This document shows positions 32,992 through 39,540 of a stretch of 64,000 bases of DNA, piece after piece. The position numbers and the translations under genes are program-made. Position 1 is the first letter of the stretch. Each line of letters starts with the position of its first letter. The stretch is from Alphaproteobacteria bacterium (lineage in GTDB: Bacteria > Pseudomonadota > Alphaproteobacteria > Rhodobacterales > Rhodobacteraceae): contig JAUHVK010000005.1 of the NCBI GenBank assembly GCA_030425145.1, forward strand, positions 62,001-126,000, read 5' to 3'. Below the pieces are notes generated by a model. It was not told the DNA's origin, did not search any database, and saw only the letters and a list, made by a program, of their open reading frames with translations.

Positions 32992-33474
32992 TCAGGCAGC
33001 TTCGAGGAGAAGTGCCTCCAAGTCGAACGGTGCGTTCACCATCTCCAACTCGCCCTGGGCATTTCGGGGCCATTCGGCCTCAGGACGGTCCCGATAGATT
33101 TCGATGCCGTTTCCGTCGGGGTCGCTGAAATAGATGGCTTCGCTGACGCCATGATCTGCCGCGCCTTCAATCTCGACGCCGGCGTCAAGCGCCGTACGGA
33201 AAGCTTGCGCCAACGCTGCCCGGTTAGGATAGAGGAATGCCACATGGAACAGTCCGGGGCTGCGTCTTGGTGCGCGGGGACCGTTTTCGCTGAACCATGT
33301 GTTCAGGCCGATATGGTGGTGATAGCCGCCTGCCGACAGGAACGCCGCCTGATCGCCGTAATGCTGCATCACATCCAGCCCCATCACATCGCGGTAAAAC
33401 GCGATGGAGCGTTGAAGATCGGTGACTTTGAGATGGACATGCCCGATGGACATGTTGGGGTGTGCTTTGGTCAT
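32992..33474 (-). CDS. VOC-family (glyoxalase/ring-cleavage dioxygenase-like) protein
   Basis: A 160-residue protein with two vicinal-oxygen-chelate modules. The likely metal ligands are His in IGHVHLKVTD, His in GLFHVAFLYP and Glu in NGIEIYRDRP. This set resembles catechol 2,3-dioxygenase-type extradiol enzymes and their small relatives more than glyoxalase I. The reaction is not known. I start at ATG 33474 (MTKAHPNMSIGH); the open frame to 33642 is not supported. It lies between trpS and ilvE, all on the minus strand, with no overlap. Confidence 0.87.
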   Translation of the reverse strand: MTKAHPNMSIGHVHLKVTDLQRSIAFYRDVMGLDVMQHYGDQAAFLSAGGYHHHIGLNTWFSENGPRAPRRSPGLFHVAFLYPNRAALAQAFRTALDAGVEIEGAADHGVSEAIYFSDPDGNGIEIYRDRPEAEWPRNAQGELEMVNAPFDLEALLLEAA

Positions 33475-33568
33475 GTTCTGTCCTTTCGACCGTTTCGACC
33501 AAGCTATATCTGCGCGCCCTTGCAGAAAAGATCGAAGGACGCGCATGGTTTGTGCGTGGATGCGCGGA

Positions 33569-34603
33569 TCAGGACACCATGCCGACGATGTCGTAGGTCT
33601 GCTTGAGGATCGGTGCCGCAATCGTCCGGGCGCGTTCCGCACCTTTGTTCAGGATCGCGTCGATCTCGTCGGGCTGCTGCATCAGCCGCGCCATCTCGGT
33701 CGAGATCGGGGCCAGCTTGGCAACCGCAAGTTCCGACAGCATCGGCTTGAATTCCGAGAACGGCTTGCCGCCCACATCCCGCAGCACGGCCTCGATCGAT
33801 TGATCGGCCAGAGCGGCGTAAATGTTGACGAGGTTGCGCGCTTCGGGCCGATTCTCAAGACCATCCACCTCGGACGGCAAAGCGTCCGGGTCGGTCTTGG
33901 CCTTGCGGATTTTCTGAGCGATCGCATCGGCGTCGTCGGTCAGGTTGATGCGGCTTGCATCCGACGGGTCGGATTTCGACATCTTCTTGGACCCGTCCCG
34001 CAGGCTCATCACCCGCGTCGCCGCGCCTTCGATCACCGGTTCGGTGATCGGGAAGAACTCCACGCCGTAATCATGGTTAAACTTGATCGCGATATCGCGA
34101 GTCAGCTCCAGATGCTGTTTCTGGTCCTCGCCCACTGGCACATGCGTTGCGTGATAGAGCAGGATATCCGCGGCCATCAGGGCAGGATAGGCCAAGAGTC
34201 CGAGCGAAGCGTTCTGCTGGTTCTTGCCCGCCTTGTCCTTCCACTGGGTCATGCGCTGCATCCAGCCCATCCGGGCGACGCAGTTGAAAATCCAGGCCAG
34301 CTGCGTGTGCTCGGCGACCTGGCTTTGGTTGAAGAGTATGGATTTCTCGGGATCGAGGCCCGACGCGATATAGCCGGCCGTCAATTCGCGTGTCTGGCGG
34401 CGCAGCACGTCCGGCTCGAACAAAGTCGCGGTGATCGCGTGCAGATCGACGATGCAGTAGATCGTCTCGTAGTCTTCATCCTGCTTTTCGACAAAGCGTT
34501 TGATCGCACCGAGATAATTGCCCAGTGTCAGCCCCCCGGAGGGCTGGATCCCCGAAAAGACGCGGGGTGTGAACTCGGGAGAGGTTTGGACCCCCTCGGA
34601 CAT
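33569..34603 (-). CDS. trpS: Tryptophan--tRNA ligase
   Basis: A 344-residue class I synthetase that charges tRNA-Trp. The ATP-binding HIGH equivalent is [14 protein letters not shown] near residue 22, and the KMSKS loop is [10 protein letters not shown] near 203-212. The [16 protein letters not shown] segment is the typical tryptophan-pocket region. Length and order are normal. It begins divergently from the rhomboid-like gene with a 77-base gap. There is no visible tryptophan leader or T-box. Confidence 0.97.
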   Translation of the reverse strand: MSEGVQTSPEFTPRVFSGIQPSGGLTLGNYLGAIKRFVEKQDEDYETIYCIVDLHAITATLFEPDVLRRQTRELTAGYIASGLDPEKSILFNQSQVAEHTQLAWIFNCVARMGWMQRMTQWKDKAGKNQQNASLGLLAYPALMAADILLYHATHVPVGEDQKQHLELTRDIAIKFNHDYGVEFFPITEPVIEGAATRVMSLRDGSKKMSKSDPSDASRINLTDDADAIAQKIRKAKTDPDALPSEVDGLENRPEARNLVNIYAALADQSIEAVLRDVGGKPFSEFKPMLSELAVAKLAPISTEMARLMQQPDEIDAILNKGAERARTIAAPILKQTYDIVGMVS

Positions 34604-34680
34604 GGCAAAACTCCATCTGGCAAAACTGGTTCCGGTGGCTTACCCATGACCCCAAGTGCCGTCAAGCAAGGGCCCGAGCA

Positions 34681-35370
34681 GTGACCCATCCGCATAATGA
34701 ACCCCCGCTGAATCCGTTGCCGCCTGTGGTGATCGCGCTGTTGCTCGTCATCGTCGGGCTGGAGGTCGCGTTCAACCTGGGCGCACGCGGTCTAGTGGGT
34801 GGGCCAAACGCAGTTGGCTGGCGTCTGGGTACGTTGGAACGGTTCGCCTTTTCCGCCGAGATTTTCGCCTGGATGCGGGAGGCTGGACGCTGGCCGGCCG
34901 AGCATGTCATGCGGTTTGTGTCTTATCCTTTCGTGCATGCAAGCTTTACCCATGCGCTCTTTGCCGGGGTTATGCTGCTGGCTTTGGGAAAGATGGTTGG
35001 CGAAGCGATGGGCAGCTTTGCCGTGCTGCTGATCTTCTTTGTCTCGGCTGCCGGCGGTGCGTTGATCTATGCGCTTGTCATTGGGAGTTCGACGCCTCTG
35101 ATCGGTGCCTTTCCGGCGGTCTACGGGCTGATCGGCGGGTTCACTTATCTGCTCTGGCTCAGGCTGGGTCAGCTTGGGGAAAAGCAGATCCGCGCCTTTA
35201 CCCTGATCGGTTTCCTCTTGGGTATCCAGTTGATCTTCGGGCTTTTGTTCGGGGCGAATTCGGAATGGGTGGCAGACCTTGGCGGTTTTGCCATTGGCTT
35301 TACGCTGTCGACTCTTTTGGTGCCGGGTGGCTGGGGCAAGCTGGTCGATCGCCTGCGCCAGCGCAATTAA
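34681..35370 (+). CDS. Rhomboid-like membrane protein lacking catalytic residues
   Basis: A 229-residue membrane protein with about six helices and the rhomboid layout. The usual active site is missing. Helix 2 reads HASFTHALFAGVMLL, where an Asn normally follows the second His. Helix 4 reads GAFPAVYGLIGG where active enzymes have GxSG, so Ser is Phe. Helix 6 reads WVADLGGFAIGF where AH is expected, so His is Asp. It is therefore probably a pseudoprotease that binds membrane clients. The start is a GTG at 34681 with AAGGG upstream. Its stop overlaps that of murJ by three or four bases. Confidence 0.82.
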   Translation: MTHPHNEPPLNPLPPVVIALLLVIVGLEVAFNLGARGLVGGPNAVGWRLGTLERFAFSAEIFAWMREAGRWPAEHVMRFVSYPFVHASFTHALFAGVMLLALGKMVGEAMGSFAVLLIFFVSAAGGALIYALVIGSSTPLIGAFPAVYGLIGGFTYLLWLRLGQLGEKQIRAFTLIGFLLGIQLIFGLLFGANSEWVADLGGFAIGFTLSTLLVPGGWGKLVDRLRQRN

Positions 35371-36911
35371 CGGCGGCGTCTGAACGCGTCGCGGAACTCG
35401 CGCAGGGCAAACGCACCGATGAGCTGACCGACCACTGCGTAGCTGACCAAGCCGAGGGCGATCAGAACAAGCAGCGCGGCAAACCGCACACCCGCCATCG
35501 CAAGAAACGGCCCCAGAAGCAGCGTGGCTCCCCAGAGCACGCCCCCCATCGCAGCAGATGCCAGGCACACCCGCCAGATGCGTCGACGGAACCGGTCATC
35601 AAACCGCGCCACGTCGCCCAATCTGCGCCCGCCTAGGGCCAGCATCCCGACCATGACCCAACCCGCCAATGTGGTGGCGATTGCAGGTGCGATCCAACCG
35701 ATGAGCGGGGCAAGCCCGATGGCAACCGCCGCGTTAACAACCATCGCCCAGACGGCATAGCGGAACGGCGACTTGGTGTCTTCGCGGGCAAAGAACAAAG
35801 GCTGCAAAACCTTCTGCAGAACAAAGGCTGGCAGACCCAGACCATAGATCGCAACCGCCACTGCGATGGCGGCGGAATCGTCTGCTCCCGTGGCACCGCG
35901 TTCAAACAGGACCGAGACCAGAGGCAAGGGGATGACCACAAGGGCAACCGCTGCCGGGATGGTCAACGCCAGTGACAGCTCGCCCGCCCGCGAGAACGCA
36001 TGTTTTGCGCCTTTATCGTCCTGCACGGACAGGCGTCGTGACAGGTCGGGCAGCAGCACGATACCCACCGCGATCCCGACCACGCCGAGCGGCAGTTGAT
36101 AGAGGCGGTCCGCCGCGTAGAGCCAGCCCACGGCCTTGTCGAAATGCGAGGCAACCTGTTGGCCGACAAGCAGATTGATCTGCATGACGCCCCCGGCAAG
36201 GGCCGCAGGAATGGCGACGATCACCAGCCGCTTCATCTCAGGTGTCCAGCTGGGCCGCGAGGGGCGCAGGCGTATCCCGGCGCGGTCGGTGGCGACCCAG
36301 ACCAACGCAAGCTGGGCGACACCCGCGACGGGCACGGTCCAGACCAACCAGCGGATCACTTCTCCGCCGGTGTAGGCCGCCCAGGCCATTGAAATACAGA
36401 CGAAAATGTTGAGGAACACAGGCGCTGCCGCAGCGGCGGCAAAGCGGCCTGTAGCGTTCAGCACACCCGAAAAGAGTGCCGTCAACGACATCAGCAGGAT
36501 GTAGGGAAACACGATGCGGCCATAGTCGACCGTCAGGCCGAACCGCACGTCGCCAGCAAAGCCGCCGGCGGTGAGCCAGACGAGACCCGGCATGAAGATC
36601 ATGGCCACAGCACTTAGGATCAGGAGCACGAAGGCCAGGCCCGAAAGTGCCTGAGTTGCGAACTCGACGGGGGAGTCGTCTGTCTGTAACCGCTTGGAAA
36701 ACATGGGAACAAACGACGCGTTGAAGGCGCCTTCGGCAAAGAAGCGGCGGAACATGTTGGGCAGGCGGAACGCGGCGACGAAGGCGTCCATGACCGGGCC
36801 GGGGCCGATGAAGGCGAGGATCATCACCTCGCGCAGAATGCCGAGAAACCGGCTCATCAAGGTCCAGAAGCCCACGGTGAGAACACCGGAAATGAGGCGG
36901 ATCGGTTTCAT
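35367..36911 (-). CDS. murJ: Lipid II flippase MurJ (MviN)
   Basis: A 514-residue inner-membrane protein with about 14 helices that moves lipid II to the periplasmic face for peptidoglycan synthesis. It begins MKPIRLISGVLTVGFWTLMSRFLGILREVMI with the MOP-family RxxG pattern, and contains FRLPNMFRRFFAEGAFNASFVP, the MurJ hallmark. Charged central-cavity residues are in keeping with the family. AAGGAG lies before the ATG at 36911. In related genomes glnD and murJ are close neighbours; here two extra genes (37212-39499) separate them. Confidence 0.96.
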   Translation of the reverse strand: MKPIRLISGVLTVGFWTLMSRFLGILREVMILAFIGPGPVMDAFVAAFRLPNMFRRFFAEGAFNASFVPMFSKRLQTDDSPVEFATQALSGLAFVLLILSAVAMIFMPGLVWLTAGGFAGDVRFGLTVDYGRIVFPYILLMSLTALFSGVLNATGRFAAAAAAPVFLNIFVCISMAWAAYTGGEVIRWLVWTVPVAGVAQLALVWVATDRAGIRLRPSRPSWTPEMKRLVIVAIPAALAGGVMQINLLVGQQVASHFDKAVGWLYAADRLYQLPLGVVGIAVGIVLLPDLSRRLSVQDDKGAKHAFSRAGELSLALTIPAAVALVVIPLPLVSVLFERGATGADDSAAIAVAVAIYGLGLPAFVLQKVLQPLFFAREDTKSPFRYAVWAMVVNAAVAIGLAPLIGWIAPAIATTLAGWVMVGMLALGGRRLGDVARFDDRFRRRIWRVCLASAAMGGVLWGATLLLGPFLAMAGVRFAALLVLIALGLVSYAVVGQLIGAFALREFRDAFRRRR

Positions 36912-37211
36912 GCGGACTCCTTGCGCGTGAAGAGCGGGTTAGAGCAGAATTGGTCCGGCGAAAAGTGTCTCTTGTACGGTTCAAGTGGGTGAACCGTACG
37001 GTTCATAGCCGGAATGGGCCTGTTTTCAGCGGTTTCGCTCCGGATTTGGCATCGGTCGACGACAACCGTACAGATACTCTGTCCGAACCGTACGGATCGA
37101 CCGTACAGGTTGTGGATTTCGGTTGATGAGACGCCCAGCGCGCTCTGGGCTTACCTTTTGTCAACACTTCCCCGGCACGCTGGTCCGAACCGTCAAGACT
37201 GGGATTCGGGT
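36912..37211. other. Divergent gap between murJ and the Phd-like gene
   Basis: A 300-base region between divergent genes. Apart from the CCGTAC repeat cluster (see next entry) I see no open reading frame, RNA gene or terminator. It must carry the murJ promoter and the promoter of the Phd-like gene. GC content is slightly lower than in the flanking genes. Confidence 0.55.
36974..37107. promoter_or_regulatory. Cluster of five CCGTAC palindromic motifs
   Basis: Five copies of CCGTAC(G/A), counting both strands, lie at 36973-36979, 36994-37001, 37066-37072, 37088-37095 and 37101-37107. The first two make a nested dyad: GTACGGTTCA (36974-36983) pairs with TGAACCGTAC (36990-36999), and the second is itself a perfect 16-base palindrome, TGAACCGTACGGTTCA (36990-37005). 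The cluster looks like a set of operators for a dimeric regulator, perhaps the Phd-like protein encoded 105 bases downstream. Confidence 0.65.
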
Positions 37212-37511
37212 ATGTATGTTTTCAACCTCGCGCCGATCGAGGACATCAACACCGAATGGCTGCGCAGCCATTTGCGGCAGGTGTTGGACGATGTGAACCA
37301 CGGCGCGCGCTATGCAGTGCTGCGCCGCGGGCGGCCGGTTGCTGGGCTCGTCCCGATCACCGAAGCGCGGGCCTTGTTCGAGGCGACGCGCGCCGACAGG
37401 CGATACCGCGACATCCAGCAGGATCTGAAACGGCGCGACGAAGACCGCCTGCGCGACACGGTGGCCGAGATGGGGCGAGCCGAACAGCGGCTTTATCCGG
37501 AGGGGGCATGA
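37212..37511 (+). CDS. Orphan Phd/YefM-like antitoxin-type protein
   Basis: A 99-residue protein. The first 60 residues fit the Phd antitoxin fold: MYVFNLAPIEDINTEWLRSHL, then VLDDVNHGARYAVLRRGRPVAGLVPITEA, with the RRGRPVAGLVP hairpin that is the family's best marker. The rest is a charged helix (RRYRDIQQDLKRRDEDRLRD) that would be disordered without a partner. I start at ATG 37212; the open frame upstream covers the repeat cluster and is not coding. No RelE-, Doc- or PIN-like toxin follows: the next 98 bases hold only a short frame that runs antisense into the RTX gene. Autoregulation through the CCGTAC cluster is plausible. Confidence 0.68.
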   Translation: MYVFNLAPIEDINTEWLRSHLRQVLDDVNHGARYAVLRRGRPVAGLVPITEARALFEATRADRRYRDIQQDLKRRDEDRLRDTVAEMGRAEQRLYPEGA

Positions 37512-37609
37512 CCGCAGCCCGACACCTGATCCCGCACCTCATGTGCGCAGCGCTGGGCGTTGTGCTGACCCGTATGGCAGGTCAGCTATGGGCGTGGTGC
37601 GGGCTGACC

Positions 37610-39499
37610 TCAGGCGACCTCGGCGAAAGGCGTGTCGATGACGCCGACGACGGGCATCAGAAGTTCAGTGCTGCCGTTTTCCGCTGCCGCAAGCGCTGCG
37701 TCGGAAAGTATGCGGGCATCAGCAAGGCTCTGCGCGCTGCCGTCAAAGGCATCCATTACGTCATTCGCAGCGGTGAGGTTGCTCTGCCCCTGAATGACCG
37801 CAAAGTAGAGCCCGAGATCTGTCTTGGCCTCGATATAGGCGACATCGGCGGGCGATCCGCTGTCGGCGCGTGCGCCCGCCAGAAGATCGAGAATGAAGCT
37901 GCTGGCGGTCACGGTGCCCGCGCCCAGCTGGCCGGTCCAGAAATCGAAGCCAGCCTGATCCGGGTTGCGGCCAAGGACGTTGTTGTAGACGGCTGTCACG
38001 AAGTCTGCATCGCTGACCCCGGAATAGAGCGCCACCGTTTCCGGCTGGGTGAAGAAGAGGTCCGCAATCTCTTCGAAGGAAAAGCCGTTTATCTCAAACG
38101 CCGTTGCCCAGAACGACAGGCCCAGCGCATCCGCGGCCCGATTGAAATAGGCGATGTAAAGTTCTGTCAGCGTGGTCAGGTCAGCGGCAGAGATCACCCC
38201 GATCCCGTCATGTTTGTCGAGTTCGAACTGAACGCCGCCCGAGGTCTCGATGGTTTCGACGCGGAACAGCGTCGTACTGTCGGCAGGCGTGGTGCGGTCA
38301 GATACGGTTGTGACCGTACCGTTGAACGTCATCGTGATGTCGCTCTGCGCAACCGTGTCGAAGTGGACGAGATCGTCGCCCTCACCGCCGTCGATGCTGT
38401 CATCGCCGGACATGTCCGAGAGAAAGAGATCATCGCCTTCGAACAGGCGGACGAGCTGATCCCCGTTGCCATCGGCGACCACATCGTTGAGGCCCGTGGC
38501 AAAGAGGATCGTCAGGTCGGGGGTGGTGGCAAAATCAACGGTTTCCACGTTACCGAAACCGTCATTCGAAACCACCCCAGTGCTGAAATCGAATTCGAGG
38601 CCGGAGGTAACGTCGCTGAACAGGAAATCCATAATGGGAAGCCCTGCGCCGGGATCGACATTGTAGACATCCGCACCGCGCCCGCCGATGAGGGCGGCCA
38701 CCTGTCCTTCGGTCAGGCGGATGCTGTAGGTGTCGGCACCACCTGTGCCCTCAAGTCCGAAATACTGGCCGAGCGCCGCGGTGACGTTCTGCAGTGTGTC
38801 GGTAAAGCCGACATTTTGCACGGTGCCGGTGTTCGTCACACCGTCGATGTCGAAGGTGACCGGTGTGTCGAACTGATCGTAGTCGAGGAAAAAGCCAGGG
38901 CCGTTGCTGCCTTCGGATACATCGAAGATGATGGTGTCGTCACCGGGGCTGCCAACGATCCTGTCTCCGTCGGCACTGCTGGTTCCGCTGTTGATCACAT
39001 CGTTGCCAGACCCACCCTCGATGTCATCGTCAAACGGTGATCCGGTCAGGATGATCGGGCGGGTGATAAACGGCAGAAACCCGGCCCAGGCGAATTCCTG
39101 ATTGAAGACGCCAAGCGCCGCGCTGGCATCGACATTGATCTGCGCGGAGCTGTTGAACAGCGCGGCTATGGCGGTGAAATCGGATTGCGTGGCAATGTCG
39201 TCCAACGCGTCTTGAAACGCTTGTGCCGACCAGTTGATGCCGGTGATCCGTGCCTGTTCGATATCGAGACCGTTGAACTCCATCGAGGTGATGACACCGG
39301 ATTGAAAATTACCCTGTGCATCGGCGGTGAACCCAAGCCCGCGAAGCACCACATGCACATTGGCCGGAGTGTAGAGGGTATGGGTCAATACTGCCGATGT
39401 CGGCGATACCGAGGTGAGCGCGACGGACAATGCGCCGTTGTTGTCAAAAAACGATTGTTCGAGAAAAAGCGAATTATTGCCGGTATAGTCAAACTGCAT
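37610..39499 (-). CDS. RTX-repeat, DUF4214-containing secreted protein
   Basis: A 629-residue acidic protein with no N-terminal signal peptide and almost no cysteine, as expected for type I secretion. Calcium-binding RTX-like nonapeptides lie near 152-192 (GGSGNDVIN, GSPGDDTIIF) and 354-380 (EGDDLFL, GDDSIDGGEGDDLVHF). Two DUF4214 repeats follow at about 445-490 and 498-545 (ELYIAYFNRAADALGLSFW; VYNNVLGRNPDQAGFDFW). The N-terminal 150 residues are unassigned. Related roseobacter proteins are exported adhesins or surface-layer proteins. No secretion genes lie nearby. It is 41 bases from glnD with AGGA before its ATG, so it may run into glnD. Confidence 0.83.
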   Translation of the reverse strand: MQFDYTGNNSLFLEQSFFDNNGALSVALTSVSPTSAVLTHTLYTPANVHVVLRGLGFTADAQGNFQSGVITSMEFNGLDIEQARITGINWSAQAFQDALDDIATQSDFTAIAALFNSSAQINVDASAALGVFNQEFAWAGFLPFITRPIILTGSPFDDDIEGGSGNDVINSGTSSADGDRIVGSPGDDTIIFDVSEGSNGPGFFLDYDQFDTPVTFDIDGVTNTGTVQNVGFTDTLQNVTAALGQYFGLEGTGGADTYSIRLTEGQVAALIGGRGADVYNVDPGAGLPIMDFLFSDVTSGLEFDFSTGVVSNDGFGNVETVDFATTPDLTILFATGLNDVVADGNGDQLVRLFEGDDLFLSDMSGDDSIDGGEGDDLVHFDTVAQSDITMTFNGTVTTVSDRTTPADSTTLFRVETIETSGGVQFELDKHDGIGVISAADLTTLTELYIAYFNRAADALGLSFWATAFEINGFSFEEIADLFFTQPETVALYSGVSDADFVTAVYNNVLGRNPDQAGFDFWTGQLGAGTVTASSFILDLLAGARADSGSPADVAYIEAKTDLGLYFAVIQGQSNLTAANDVMDAFDGSAQSLADARILSDAALAAAENGSTELLMPVVGVIDTPFAEVA

Positions 39500-39540
39500 T
39501 TACTGGTCCTGAAAGTTTCGGTCGTGAAAAGGGTTTTTGC

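Noticed and set aside
37508-37609. Toxin gene coupled to the Phd-like gene
   Set aside because: A frame starts with an ATGA overlap but shows no toxin motif and continues as antisense of the RTX gene for 1.5 kb, the mark of a shadow frame.
37256-39040. Large plus-strand gene opposite the RTX gene
   Set aside because: The RTX/DUF4214 protein on the minus strand has clear motifs; the opposite frame has none and is open only because of GC-rich codon bias.
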